This document shows positions 18,437 to 28,013 of a DNA stretch of 64,000 bases, one piece after another. Source of the DNA: Nitrospirota bacterium (GTDB lineage Bacteria > Nitrospirota > Thermodesulfovibrionia > UBA6902 > JAJYJJ01). Both the position numbers and the translations under genes were made by a program. The DNA is taken from assembly GCA_021789595.1 (NCBI GenBank), contig JAJYJJ010000001.1:124001-188000 (forward strand). Direction: 5' to 3'. Position 1 is the first letter of the stretch. Each line of letters opens with the position of its first letter. The notes beneath the pieces are model-generated. The model had not been told where the DNA came from and searched no databases. It saw only the letters and a list, made by a program, of their open reading frames with translations.

Positions 18437-19696
18437 TCAGGCAACGATCCTGTTCAGAAAATTCTCTTCAATCGCATCAATAGGGATATCGCTCTGTTTC
18501 TTTGTCTGCATATCCCTTAGAATTGCCTTGCCTGATTTTAACTCGTCCTCGCCAAGTATTACTGTATACAACGCTCCAAGTCTATCTGCCCTCTTCATCT
18601 GGCTTTTAAGGGACATGACATCATAACCAACCTCTATATAGAGCCCCTTTGTCCTCAGGCTGTCTGCTATCTTTAAGGCAGTAGCTGATGCCTCTCCGCC
18701 TAATGTTGCAAAAAATATAACAGGACCTGATGACTGATATACATAATTGTCCTTGAGCAGGGAGGCTATTCTTTCAGCGCCTATTGCAAAACCTATGGCA
18801 GGGGTTGGAGGTCCACCAAATTCCTCTACAAGTCTGTCGTAGCGGCCGCCAGCAGCCACTGCCTTTTGCGCACCGAGGGATGTTGTAGTTACCTCAAAGG
18901 TAGTCTTTGTATAATAATCCAGTCCTCTTACAAGATCCGGGTTTACCGCAAAACTGACATTCAAGAGCTGAAGGTAATCTTTAAGTTTATCAAAGTGGTT
19001 TCTGCAATCCTCGCACAGGAAGTCAATGACCCTCGGCGCACCCTGCCTCAATTCAATACATCCGGTGACCTTGCAGTCCATAATCCTCAGAGGGTTAAGT
19101 TCAAATCTCCTCTGACAGTCAGGACAGAGGCGCACAAGCCTTCCGCTGAGAAACTCTTTCAGCGATTCTCTATACTTTGGTCTGCAGTTACTACAGCCGA
19201 TGGAGTTCAGTTCAAACTCAAGACCTGTTAGCCCCATCTCCTCAAGGGTGTGCCTTAACATGCAGATTATCTCAGCATCAAGCTTTGGGTCATCAATGCC
19301 AAATGCCTCAACACCTATCTGATAAAACTGCCTGAACCTGCCTGCCTGGGGTCTTTCATATCTGAACATCGGGCCGTGATAATAGAACTTCTGCGGAGGA
19401 TTGAGATTGAAGAGATTATGTTCTATAAATGCCCTGACAACCGGGGCTGTGCCTTCTGGCCTGAGGGTTATGCTCCTGCCTGCCTTATCAGGAAATGTAT
19501 ACATTTCCTTTTCCACAATATCTGTTGTCTCTCCAATACTCCTCAGGAAGATGTCTGTAGATTCTATTATTGGAACCCTGAGTTCTTTATAGCCGTATAC
19601 CTTGAATACGGCCTTCGAGACATCCTCGATGTGCTGCCATAATTCAATCTCAGGAGGGATGAGATCCTGAACACCTTTTAATGCCTTATACTTCAC
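18437..19696 (-). CDS. hisS: Histidyl-tRNA synthetase
   Basis: Class II synthetase, 419 residues from the GTG that begins VKYKALKGVQDLIPPE. Motif 2 is in FRYERPQAGRFRQFYQIG; the two histidine-binding motifs appear as GLDYYTKTTFE and AAGGRYDRLVE. The C-terminal anticodon-binding domain follows. A longer in-frame start would lie deep within divIVA; the GTG overlaps the divIVA end by 11 nt and has AAGGAG upstream. Confidence 0.95.
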   Translation of the reverse strand: MKYKALKGVQDLIPPEIELWQHIEDVSKAVFKVYGYKELRVPIIESTDIFLRSIGETTDIVEKEMYTFPDKAGRSITLRPEGTAPVVRAFIEHNLFNLNPPQKFYYHGPMFRYERPQAGRFRQFYQIGVEAFGIDDPKLDAEIICMLRHTLEEMGLTGLEFELNSIGCSNCRPKYRESLKEFLSGRLVRLCPDCQRRFELNPLRIMDCKVTGCIELRQGAPRVIDFLCEDCRNHFDKLKDYLQLLNVSFAVNPDLVRGLDYYTKTTFEVTTTSLGAQKAVAAGGRYDRLVEEFGGPPTPAIGFAIGAERIASLLKDNYVYQSSGPVIFFATLGGEASATALKIADSLRTKGLYIEVGYDVMSLKSQMKRADRLGALYTVILGEDELKSGKAILRDMQTKKQSDIPIDAIEENFLNRIVA

Positions 19697-20162
19697 CCTT
19701 TTTCTCTCCTTGTTCTCTCTCCTCGTCAAATTCAAGCATCCGCACATGGCTTTCTATAAGGCGTTTTATCTCCTCCTTGAAGTGTCTTCTGATCCCCTTC
19801 AAGTCCATTATGTCCTCGTGTATCTTTACGACCTTTTCCTGGGCCTCCTTTATTATGCTATCGGCCTTAAGCTCTGCCTCCTTTATAAGGAGTTCTGCCT
19901 CTTTCTTTGCATTTGTCCTGTATTCCTCTACCATCTGCTGGGCTGCCATGAGGGTATCCCTCATGGTTGTCTCGATGTCCCTGTATCCATTCAACTGATT
20001 CTCGAACCTGTGAACCTGCTCCTTCAGGTTTGCATTCTCCCTTAGTACCTCCTCCAGCTCCTCCCTTATGATCTCAAGGAATGAGTCAACCTCATCAATT
20101 GCAAAACCCCTGAATTTGACTTGAAACTGTTTTTGCTGAATATCAAGCGGCGTTATCCTCAT
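19686..20162 (-). CDS. divIVA: DivIVA domain-containing protein
   Basis: 158 residues. The N-terminal DivIVA lipid-binding segment (MRITPLDIQQKQFQVKFRGFA) is followed by a long coiled coil to about residue 150. DivIVA proteins sit at curved membrane, poles or septa and recruit division or growth factors. In non-Firmicutes with yggT and proC next door, a division or envelope role is likely. ATGA overlap with yggT. Confidence 0.92.
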   Translation of the reverse strand: MRITPLDIQQKQFQVKFRGFAIDEVDSFLEIIREELEEVLRENANLKEQVHRFENQLNGYRDIETTMRDTLMAAQQMVEEYRTNAKKEAELLIKEAELKADSIIKEAQEKVVKIHEDIMDLKGIRRHFKEEIKRLIESHVRMLEFDEEREQGEKKGEV

Positions 20163-20473
20163 ATTACAGCCCCTCCTTTTATTTTATAGGCCAGCTCTAT
20201 CAGAGAACTTATCAGAAATCTCTGGATAAATACAATAGCCAGAATTGCTATTATAGGGGAAATATCTATAGGACCGAGTCTGAAGCCGATGAGTCTCCTT
20301 ATTGGTCTGAGGACAGGTTCTGTAACCGAGTAAAGGAATCTGACAATAGGGTTGTAAGGGTCAGGATTTACCCAGCTTATTAGTGCAGCGATTATTATAA
20401 CCCATTTATAAATATCCAGAATAATGTCGAGGATATTTGCAGTGGCTAAGAGCAGGTTGCCAAGGACAAACAT
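20159..20473 (-). CDS. yggT: YggT family membrane protein
   Basis: 104 residues with two hydrophobic blocks and the family signature SWVNPDPYNPIVRFLYSVTEPVLRPIRR. Often encoded with proC and divIVA and linked to osmotic or division phenotypes, though the mechanism is unknown. Overlaps both neighbours by 1-4 nt. Confidence 0.93.
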   Translation of the reverse strand: MFVLGNLLLATANILDIILDIYKWVIIIAALISWVNPDPYNPIVRFLYSVTEPVLRPIRRLIGFRLGPIDISPIIAILAIVFIQRFLISSLIELAYKIKGGAVI

Positions 20474-21261
20474 TATTCCCTCCTTCCCAGTTCCTCTGCC
20501 CTTTTCTGTGCTGCCTGTAATGCCGCTACAACCGTATTTGTCAATCCCCTCTCCTCGAAGGTCTTTAACCCTGCTGCTGTCGTGCCGCCTGGTGATGTAA
20601 CCATCTCTCTGAGTCTTTCAGGAGACATACCTGTTTCAAGCAGCCTTGCAGTGCCTATCAGGGTCTGAACTGCAAGTTCCGTGGCATTGTCTTTGTTAAG
20701 TCCCATCCGTACACCCGCCTCAATCATTGCCTCTACAAACAATGCAATAAATGCAGGCCCGCTTCCTGAGAGTGCTGTAACAGCATCCATATATTTTTCC
20801 GGCATAACAAGGACATTTCCAACAGACATAAGGATTTCCCTGACAGTATTTATATCCTTATCTGAGAAGCACTCGCACAGGGACATGACAGATATTGCCT
20901 CCTGAATGAGGGCAGGTGTGTTTGGCATGACCCTTATAATCCTTGGGGTTTTAAGTTTAGAGGTGAGATATGAGAGGGCAATCCCTGCTGCAATAGATAC
21001 AACGGTCTTTTCCTCTGTGATAACCTTTGCTATCTCATCAATGACAGTAGACATACTTTGTGGCTTAATGGCAAGGATTATTATATTGCATAACGAGGCC
21101 ACCTCTTTATTTGAAGGCGTTGTTTTTATCCTGTATGCCTGTTCGAGATATCTTCTCCTCTCCTCCCTCGGCTCTGAGACAAGTATGTCCCTCATGCCCT
21201 TTGCTGACATTCCCTTTATAAGGGCCTCTGCCATATTGCCGCCACCGATAAAACCTATCAT
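20473..21261 (-). CDS. proC: Pyrroline-5-carboxylate reductase
   Basis: Last step of proline synthesis, NAD(P)H-dependent reduction of P5C. MIGFIGGGNMAEALIKG is the nucleotide-binding start; VMPNTPALIQEAISVM and the C-terminal TALSGSGPAFIALFVEAM/SPGGTTAAGLKTFEE motifs define the family. 262 residues. First gene of the proC-yggT-divIVA-hisS overlapping set. Confidence 0.96.
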   Translation of the reverse strand: MIGFIGGGNMAEALIKGMSAKGMRDILVSEPREERRRYLEQAYRIKTTPSNKEVASLCNIIILAIKPQSMSTVIDEIAKVITEEKTVVSIAAGIALSYLTSKLKTPRIIRVMPNTPALIQEAISVMSLCECFSDKDINTVREILMSVGNVLVMPEKYMDAVTALSGSGPAFIALFVEAMIEAGVRMGLNKDNATELAVQTLIGTARLLETGMSPERLREMVTSPGGTTAAGLKTFEERGLTNTVVAALQAAQKRAEELGRRE

Positions 21262-21300
21262 TTTGCCTCCCTTGATATTAGCACAAATCCCTGCAGGCTG

Positions 21301-23112
21301 CTAACCGCTGCTTTTTATCTTAGGCCGCTTGTTGCATTCAAGTATCTTTTTTCTGAGCCTTATGTTCTGCGGTGTAACCTCAACAAATTCATCCTCCCTG
21401 ATGAATTCTATAGCCTGTTCAAGGCTCAAAAACCTTGGCGGTACAAGCTGAAGTGCATCGTCAGAGCCTGATGCCCTCATGTTTGTGAGCTTCTTTTCCT
21501 TTGTGACATTTACATCTATATCACTCTCCCTGGAGTTCTCTCCAACGATCATACCCTCATATACAGCGGTATTTTCCTTTACAAAGAGCACTCCCCTTGG
21601 CTGCAGATGGAACAGGGCATATGTTGTAGTCTTGCCTGCTCTGTCAGCAACAAGTGCGCCTGTGCTTCTCTTTGAGATGTGCCCCTGCCAGGGCTCATAC
21701 CCATCAAAGATGTGGTTTAAAAGCCCCGTGCCCCTTGTGTCTGTAAGGAACTGGGAACGGAAACCGATCAGCCCCCTTGATGGTATGCGGAATTCCAGCC
21801 TGACCCTTCCATGGCCGTTGTTGTTCATCCTGATCATCCTTCCCCTGCGCATCCCGATCTGTTGTGTAACAACGCCCACATAGTCATCAGGGATGTCAAT
21901 AACAAGATGTTCCATTGGTTCATGGATAACGCTGTTTATCTCCCTTGTTATGGTTTCGGGCATGGATACAGAAAGCTCGTAGCCTTCCCTCCTCATCATC
22001 TCTATCAGTATGGCAAGCTGAAGCTCACCCCTTCCCATGACCTTGAAGGAGTCGGTATTGTCAAACTCTACCCGTATGGCTACATTGTACAGGAGCTCCT
22101 TTTCAAGCCTTTCCCGCAGATTCCTCGATGTTACATATCTGCCTTCCCTGCCTGCAAATGTGGATGTATTCACCGAAAAGACCATGGATATTGTCGGCTC
22201 ATCCACGCTGATCCTCGGAAGGGGCATGGGCTTATCAATATCTGTAATGGTATCGCCGATGTTTATGCCTTCGATGCCTGCAAGGGCAACGATGTCGCCA
22301 ACAGAGGCATGAGGTATGTCAATACGCCTCAGACCGTCAAAACCATAGAGGGAGGTAACCTTTGTTTTTACAATCTCTGATCTGTGACTCACCATGCTTA
22401 CAGCATCACCGATCTTTACAGAACCTGAAAATATCCTTCCAATAGCAAGACGGCCAACATAATCATTGTAATCTATGTTTGTTACAAGAAGCTGAAGGGG
22501 CACTTGCTCATTGCCCATGGGTGGCGGAATAGCCTTCAGTATCAGTTCAAATAGCGGCCTGAGGTCATCTCCATTATCATCAAGATTAAGTTTTGCAATG
22601 CCTTTCTTTGCGTTTGTATATACGATTGGAAATTCCAACTGCTCCTCTAATGCATCAAGGTCTATAAAGAGGTCATACACCTCATTTAAGACAGCCTGTA
22701 TCCTTGCATCGGGCCTATCTATCTTGTTTATGACAAGGATTGGGGGCAGCCTTAGCTCAAGCGCCTTCTTTAATACAAACCTCGTTTGCGGCAGAGGCCC
22801 TTCAGAGGCATCCACAAGGAGAAGGACTCCGTCAACCATCTTCAGCGCCCTCTCTACCTCACCGCCGAAATCTGCATGGCCAGGGGTATCAACAATATTT
22901 ATCTTTACGCCGTTGTATTCAATGGCCGTATTCTTGGCCATGATGGTAATGCCCCTTTCCCGCTCAAGGTCTATGTTATCCATAATCCGTTCTGCAACCT
23001 TTTCATTGAAACGGAAGATGCCGCTCTGTTTGAGCATACCATCCACAAGCGTAGTCTTTCCATGGTCTACATGGGCAATTATTGCTATATTTCTTAAATC
23101 CTCTCTCTTCAT
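21301..23112 (-). CDS. typA: Ribosome-associated translational GTPase TypA/BipA
   Basis: 603-residue EF-G-like GTPase acting in 50S assembly and stress adaptation. G1 [10 protein letters not shown]2 with RGITI, G3 [17 protein letters not shown]4 NKIDRP are all present, followed by EF-G domains II, III, V and the BipA-specific C-terminal domain ([13 protein letters not shown]). The start at [18 protein letters not shown] is chosen over a TTG 13 codons upstream; an AGGTAGG precedes it. Confidence 0.96.
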   Translation of the reverse strand: MKREDLRNIAIIAHVDHGKTTLVDGMLKQSGIFRFNEKVAERIMDNIDLERERGITIMAKNTAIEYNGVKINIVDTPGHADFGGEVERALKMVDGVLLLVDASEGPLPQTRFVLKKALELRLPPILVINKIDRPDARIQAVLNEVYDLFIDLDALEEQLEFPIVYTNAKKGIAKLNLDDNGDDLRPLFELILKAIPPPMGNEQVPLQLLVTNIDYNDYVGRLAIGRIFSGSVKIGDAVSMVSHRSEIVKTKVTSLYGFDGLRRIDIPHASVGDIVALAGIEGINIGDTITDIDKPMPLPRISVDEPTISMVFSVNTSTFAGREGRYVTSRNLRERLEKELLYNVAIRVEFDNTDSFKVMGRGELQLAILIEMMRREGYELSVSMPETITREINSVIHEPMEHLVIDIPDDYVGVVTQQIGMRRGRMIRMNNNGHGRVRLEFRIPSRGLIGFRSQFLTDTRGTGLLNHIFDGYEPWQGHISKRSTGALVADRAGKTTTYALFHLQPRGVLFVKENTAVYEGMIVGENSRESDIDVNVTKEKKLTNMRASGSDDALQLVPPRFLSLEQAIEFIREDEFVEVTPQNIRLRKKILECNKRPKIKSSG

Positions 23113-23154
23113 AATCCTACCTAAAACCAATCGTCCTTTCTTTTTGACCAAATA

Positions 23155-23184
23155 AGAAAGGCATATCGTTTGATATGCCTTTCT
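23155..23184 (-). terminator. Hairpin terminator-like structure after the FmdB gene
   Basis: Perfect 13-bp stem AGAAAGGCATATC with a 4-nt loop, followed on the minus strand by a short U-rich run (CUUAUUU). It lies 3' of the FmdB zinc-ribbon gene and before typA, so it may separate the two transcripts. Confidence 0.6.
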
Positions 23185-23235
23185 GAAATCTTCGGGTTAA
23201 TCTCTGGGCAAACTGCCTCAGCAGCTCGATACCCC

Positions 23236-23436
23236 TCAACCGCCTCCCCCTCCTGAATAGGACGGAAATCCTGCCGCGGGTCCCTCTGAACCAAAGCAGG
23301 CAAAGGCGGACAGCAGCTTTCTTACCTCTTTGCTTCCACAAAAAGGACACGCAGTATCCTTCTCGGAGATTCCAACCTTCTGAAGAAGGGTAAATCTCTT
23401 ATTGCAGCTTGCACACTGATACTCGTAAAGGGGCAT
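23236..23436 (-). CDS. FmdB family zinc ribbon protein
   Basis: 66 residues: MPLYEYQCASCNKRFTLLQK, then CPFCGSKEVRKLLSAF, giving a four-Cys zinc ribbon, and a Gly-rich tail. FmdB-type proteins are putative regulators or zinc-binding adaptors of unknown target. A ribosome site GGGAGGTAAG lies just before the ATG. Confidence 0.9.
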   Translation of the reverse strand: MPLYEYQCASCNKRFTLLQKVGISEKDTACPFCGSKEVRKLLSAFACFGSEGPAAGFPSYSGGGGG

Positions 23437-23756
23437 ATCTTACCTCCCTCTTATTCAAGCTCTTATTCAAGGTTTCATACCTATGAAAACATAGATGGGC
23501 ATAAAAAATCAAGGAGGGGCCATTGAGGGGGTAGGGCTGCGATATGTCTTTAAACCTTATAATTGCAATTGGGTGTGAATGTGAATAGGGGCTGGTCTAA
23601 TCCTGCGGGATTATGATATGATATTCGACGCAGGCCATCGTGGTGATGAGGCTTGGAATAAGCGATAAAAGAAACAGTCAATATGAACTCAATGTCGCTG
23701 ATAAGTGATAATTATAGTCTTTAAGACATAAAATTCAGAAAAAAGGGGGGCTTACA
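23437..23756. other. Divergent intergenic region with a tandem 12-bp repeat
   Basis: 320 bp between fmdB and the dehydrogenase gene. CTCTTATTCAAG is present twice head-to-tail at 23448-23459 and 23460-23471, directly in the 5' leader of fmdB. No RNA gene, riboswitch or coding segment was recognised in the rest. It must hold promoters for both divergent genes, but no strong -35/-10 pair stood out. Confidence 0.5.
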
Positions 23757-24821
23757 TTGTCAAAGACATATAAGATAGCGGTTATCCCGGGTGATGGGAC
23801 AGGCCCTGAGGTTATTGCTGAAGGGATAAAGGTATTAAATTCAGTATCGCAGAGATACGGTTTTAAACTGGATCTGGCCTTTTTTGATTTCGGCGGCGAG
23901 AAATATTTGAAAACCGGTGAACTCCTTCCTGAAAACATATTTGACGACCTGCGGAAATCTGATGCAATATATCTCGGAGCAATCGGACACCCTGATGTGA
24001 AACCAGGGATACTCGAAAAAGGCATACTTCTCAGGATGAGGTTTGAGCTTGATCAGTATATAAATCTGCGTCCTGTCAAGCTTTTTCCAGGTGTTGACTG
24101 CCCGCTGAAAGACAAAGGACCGGAGGATATTGACTTTGTAGTCATAAGGGAAAACACAGAAGGGCTTTATACCGGAGCAGGCGGATTTTTAAAAAAAGGC
24201 ACTTCTGATGAAATAGCTACGCAACTGTCCATTAATACAAGGAAGGGCATTGAAAGGTGCGTAAGGTATGCCTTTGAGTACACAAAGAAGAGGAATAAGG
24301 CTAAAAAGCTTACCCTTTGCGGCAAGACAAATGTTCTTACCTATGCATTCGATCTATGGGAAAGGACATTCTATGAGGTGGCAAGAGAATATCCAGATAT
24401 AAAGACCGACTATAGCCATGTGGATGCAATTACGATGTGGTTTGTAAAAAATCCAGAGTGGTTTGATGTAGTTGTTACAGACAATCTGTTCGGGGATATT
24501 ATCACAGATTTAGGTGCAATGATTCAGGGAGGTCTCGGTATAGCAGCAGGAGGCAATATCAATCCCGAAGGCGTTTCCATGTTCGAGCCTATTGGCGGCT
24601 CTGCCCCTAAATACAGAGGAAAGAATATAATTAATCCTCTTGCGGCGATCTGCGCGGGCGGAATGATGCTCGAGCACCTTGGAGAGAAAACCGCTGCCGA
24701 TGCGATAGAAAAATCTGTGGTTGAACTTACATCGAACAGGATCAAAAGCCTTGCCGCAGGCAAGATGGGCTATTCAACGACAGAAATCGGGGATATGGTG
24801 GCAGAGATGGTAGCCAGGTAA
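23757..24821 (+). CDS. Isocitrate/isopropylmalate dehydrogenase-family enzyme
   Basis: 354-residue beta-decarboxylating dehydrogenase. [17 protein letters not shown] start, [28 protein letters not shown] metal-binding Asp residues, and nucleotide-binding [19 protein letters not shown]. The substrate helix region [19 protein letters not shown] with FPGVDCPL resembles D-malate/tartrate dehydrogenases (DmlA/TtuC) as much as LeuB. No other leucine genes are nearby, so the substrate is open. The start is TTG, supported by an AGGGGGG site about 6 nt upstream; no in-frame ATG is nearby. Confidence 0.85.
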   Translation: MSKTYKIAVIPGDGTGPEVIAEGIKVLNSVSQRYGFKLDLAFFDFGGEKYLKTGELLPENIFDDLRKSDAIYLGAIGHPDVKPGILEKGILLRMRFELDQYINLRPVKLFPGVDCPLKDKGPEDIDFVVIRENTEGLYTGAGGFLKKGTSDEIATQLSINTRKGIERCVRYAFEYTKKRNKAKKLTLCGKTNVLTYAFDLWERTFYEVAREYPDIKTDYSHVDAITMWFVKNPEWFDVVVTDNLFGDIITDLGAMIQGGLGIAAGGNINPEGVSMFEPIGGSAPKYRGKNIINPLAAICAGGMMLEHLGEKTAADAIEKSVVELTSNRIKSLAAGKMGYSTTEIGDMVAEMVAR

Positions 24822-24861
24822 CTTTGTGCCAAAGAACTTTGTAAAGGGAGGTATTTTTTAC

Positions 24862-24890
24862 TTTTCAAAAAAAAATATTTTTAGTATAAT
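24862..24890 (+). promoter_or_regulatory. Putative promoter for ppdK
   Basis: TATAAT at 24885-24890 with TTTTCA 17 bp upstream, in an A/T-rich stretch between the dehydrogenase gene and ppdK. The -35 match is weak. Confidence 0.4.
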
Positions 24891-24976
24891 AAACCCCCTG
24901 AGAGGATTTAAAATGGGTTTTTAAAATTTTTAATTTAGTTAAAAAGCAGGGCCATTTTCTTAGCCGGAGGTATTTA

Positions 24977-27700
24977 ATGGTTCAAAAAAAATATGTTTAC
25001 TTTTTTGGCAATGGCAGGGCTGATGGAAGGGCTGACATGAAGAACCTTCTGGGAGGGAAGGGGGCCAATCTTGCAGAGATGACAAATCTCGGCATTCCTG
25101 TTCCTCCAGGTTTTACGATAACCACAGAAGTATGCACTCTTTATTACAAAAATAACAAAAAATACCATCGGGAGCTAAAGGCACAGGTCAATGCTGCACT
25201 GGCCAAGGTCGAAAGGATAATGGGCAAGAAATTCGGAGACCCCAACAATCCTCTCCTTGTTTCTGTGCGCTCAGGCGCACGCAGCTCCATGCCAGGAATG
25301 ATGGAAACCGTATTGAATGTCGGTTTAACGACAAAGACAATCCCAGGACTTATAAAAAGGACCAATAATGAGCGTTTTGTATACGACGCCTACCGCCGAC
25401 TCCTTATGATGTATTCCGATGTTGTCATGGAAAAGGCTGCAGGGATAGAGCCAAAAGAAGGACAGGCCATCCGCCAGAAACTTGAACATGCGATGGAGAG
25501 GATTAAGAGGGAGAAGGGATACAAGAGTGATACAGATTTAACAGTAGATGACCTTAAGATACTATGTGATGAATTTAAGGTGATTATTAAGCACACCCTT
25601 GGAAAGGAATTTCCTGACGACCATCAGGAACAGCTCTGGGGCGGTATCGGCGCTGTCTTTCAGTCGTGGATGGGTAAACGTGCTGTATCGTACCGAAAAA
25701 TAGAAAAGATTCCTGATGACTGGGGGACTGCTGTCAATGTCCAGTCAATGGTCTTTGGAAATACAGGTGACAATTCAGCTACAGGTGTTGCCTTTACCCG
25801 CAATCCTGCCACAGGAGAGAATGTCTTCTACGGCGAATGGCTGCCAAATGCACAGGGAGAGGATGTTGTTTCAGGAATAAGGACTCCAAATCCTGTGAAT
25901 AAGGCAGGCAAGACTGCAGACACACAACACCTTCAATCTCTTGAAGAGAAGATGCCTAAATTATATAAAGAGTTATTTGCCATACAGAAGAAGCTCGAAA
26001 GGCATTATAAAGATATGCAGGATATCGAGTTTACAATAGAGGACGGAAGGCTGTGGATGCTCCAGACAAGGGTTGGCAAGCGTAATGGTCAGGCTGCAAT
26101 CCGTATGGCTGTTGAGATGGCGAAGTCAAAGTTGATAACCAAGGAAATGGCTGTCCTGAGGGTAAAACCTGACCAGATAGACGAGCTTCTGCATCCAAGC
26201 GTTGCCCCTGTTGCTGAAAAGAAGGCGGTTGAGCTTGCAAAGGGTCTGCCTGCAGGACCTGGCGGAGCTGTTGGAAGGATTGTATTTACTGCTGATGATG
26301 CAGAGGCATGGGCAAAGAAGGGTGAGAAGGTAATACTTGTAAGGAGCGAGACCTCTCCTGAGGATGTGCACGGCATGCATGCAGCAGAGGCCATCCTTAC
26401 AGCAAAGGGTGGAATGACAAGCCATGCAGCACTTGTGGCGAGGGGCTGGGGCAAATGCTGCATAGTGGGCTGCTCTGCCCTTGACATAGATGTCCATAAG
26501 AAAGAGGTCAATGTAAACGGTAGAACTCTCAAAGAGGGAGACTGGATGACCCTAAATGGGACCAAAGGACGTGTATATGAAGGCAGGCTTGATCTATTGC
26601 CGGCCAATCCTGAACATAATCTATGGTATAAGGATCTGATGAAATGGGTAGACCAGTTCAGGACATTAAAGGTCAGGACAAATGCAGACACCCCTAAGGA
26701 CGCTGCCGTTGCAAGAAACTTTGGCGCCGAAGGCATTGGGCTTTGCAGGACAGAGCACATGTTCTTTGGTCCTGACAGGATAAAGGCGATGAGGGAGATG
26801 ATTCTTTCCGATACTGTTGAGGAGAGGAAGAGGGCACTTGCAAAGATCCTCCCGTTCCAGAAGCAGGACTTTATCGGCATATTCAAGGCAATGGCCGGTT
26901 TTCCTGTGACCATAAGGCTTCTTGACCCGCCGCTTCATGAGTTTTTACCTCATACCGATATGGAACTCATGGAGCTTGCAAATGAAATGGGCGTATCTTT
27001 TGAGCAGCTTAATGCAAAGAACAAATCGCTGCATGAGTTTAACCCAATGCTCGGACACCGCGGCTGCCGTCTCGGAATTACTTATCCAGAGATATACGAG
27101 ATGCAGGCCCAGGCTATAATGGAGGCTGCATGCGGGCTTGCAAAGGAGAAGGTGAAGGTTGTACCTGAGATAATGATCCCCCTTGTTGGTCATGTCAATG
27201 AATTGCAGAGGATGAGGGAGATTGTTGTTGCTACTGCAAACAGGGTTCAGAAGGAATATAGAGTAAAAGTCCCTTATACTGTGGGGACAATGATAGAGCT
27301 GCCGCGGGCGTGCGTAACCGCCGAGGAGATTGCACAGGTGGCAGACTTCTATTCCTTTGGAACAAATGACCTTACACAGACGGTCTATGGACTTTCAAGG
27401 GACGATGCCGGACGGTTCCTGCCGTTGTATATCGAAAGCGGTCTGCTTAAAGACGACCCGTTCATTACCATAGACCAGAACGGAGTTGGCGCTCTTATGC
27501 AGATGGCTGTTGAAAAGGGCAGGAAGGTTAAGAAGGACTTGAAAATGGGCATATGCGGTGAGCACGGAGGAGAGCCTAAATCCGTTGAATTCTGCCATAG
27601 TATCGGACTCAACTATGTGAGCTGTTCGCCTTACAGGGTTCCTATAGCAAGATTTGCAGCAGCGCAGGCTGCATTAAAGAAGATATCAAAAAAGCATTAA
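24977..27700 (+). CDS. ppdK: Pyruvate, phosphate dikinase
   Basis: Interconverts pyruvate, ATP and Pi with PEP, AMP and PPi; gives PEP for gluconeogenesis or PPi-linked glycolysis. 907 residues. N-terminal nucleotide-binding domain (LLGGKGANLAEMTNLGIPVPPGF), swivelling domain with phospho-His near residue 482 in GGMTSHAALVARGWGKCC, and C-terminal PEP domain with the general-acid Cys in MGICGEHGGEP. A GGAGG site precedes the ATG. Monocistronic by spacing. Confidence 0.97.
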   Translation: MVQKKYVYFFGNGRADGRADMKNLLGGKGANLAEMTNLGIPVPPGFTITTEVCTLYYKNNKKYHRELKAQVNAALAKVERIMGKKFGDPNNPLLVSVRSGARSSMPGMMETVLNVGLTTKTIPGLIKRTNNERFVYDAYRRLLMMYSDVVMEKAAGIEPKEGQAIRQKLEHAMERIKREKGYKSDTDLTVDDLKILCDEFKVIIKHTLGKEFPDDHQEQLWGGIGAVFQSWMGKRAVSYRKIEKIPDDWGTAVNVQSMVFGNTGDNSATGVAFTRNPATGENVFYGEWLPNAQGEDVVSGIRTPNPVNKAGKTADTQHLQSLEEKMPKLYKELFAIQKKLERHYKDMQDIEFTIEDGRLWMLQTRVGKRNGQAAIRMAVEMAKSKLITKEMAVLRVKPDQIDELLHPSVAPVAEKKAVELAKGLPAGPGGAVGRIVFTADDAEAWAKKGEKVILVRSETSPEDVHGMHAAEAILTAKGGMTSHAALVARGWGKCCIVGCSALDIDVHKKEVNVNGRTLKEGDWMTLNGTKGRVYEGRLDLLPANPEHNLWYKDLMKWVDQFRTLKVRTNADTPKDAAVARNFGAEGIGLCRTEHMFFGPDRIKAMREMILSDTVEERKRALAKILPFQKQDFIGIFKAMAGFPVTIRLLDPPLHEFLPHTDMELMELANEMGVSFEQLNAKNKSLHEFNPMLGHRGCRLGITYPEIYEMQAQAIMEAACGLAKEKVKVVPEIMIPLVGHVNELQRMREIVVATANRVQKEYRVKVPYTVGTMIELPRACVTAEEIAQVADFYSFGTNDLTQTVYGLSRDDAGRFLPLYIESGLLKDDPFITIDQNGVGALMQMAVEKGRKVKKDLKMGICGEHGGEPKSVEFCHSIGLNYVSCSPYRVPIARFAAAQAALKKISKKH

Positions 27701-28013
27701 AGCAGATCGCGGTATAAGAACTGACTATAAAAGTTGAATTTCTTTAGACTTACAGCAGAGAAATGCCTCTTCTACATTCACCAACCCGTGGTATAGTATG
27801 TGTCCATGAGTGCAGATGTTGCTCTTGATGCCGCGCCTGTTTTTTTCATCCACTCGGTTTACTGCCAGGCGATTATTCTTGCACAAATTGTCATTTTTAA
27901 TGCAAAATAAAAACTTAATGTAAGGAATTATTATTTTCATAGTCGCTTGCTAACCCCGCAGCAAACTGCGGGGAATACGCTTGCTATCCATTTATGGCTA
28001 AGGAGAACGACGA
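27701..28013. other. Intergenic region with a flanked GC hairpin
   Basis: 313 bp between ppdK and the lipid A operon. It contains a perfect 8-bp stem CCCCGCAG/CTGCGGGG (27954-27973) with loop CAAA, flanked by 9-bp direct repeats CGCTTGCTA at 27944-27952 and 27978-27986. No U-run follows, so it is not a classic terminator. A 71-codon open frame on the minus strand at 27725-27940 resembles no family I know and has no convincing start. Confidence 0.5.

Noticed and set aside
22511-23155. 214-codon open frame opposite typA
   Set aside because: Antisense shadow; typA covers the region with all GTPase motifs.
26089-26913. 274-codon open frame opposite ppdK
   Set aside because: Antisense shadow of a well-conserved gene with no sign of coding.
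27725-27940. 71-codon open frame after ppdK
   Set aside because: No known family, no ribosome site, and A/T-rich composition unlike genes nearby; left as intergenic.
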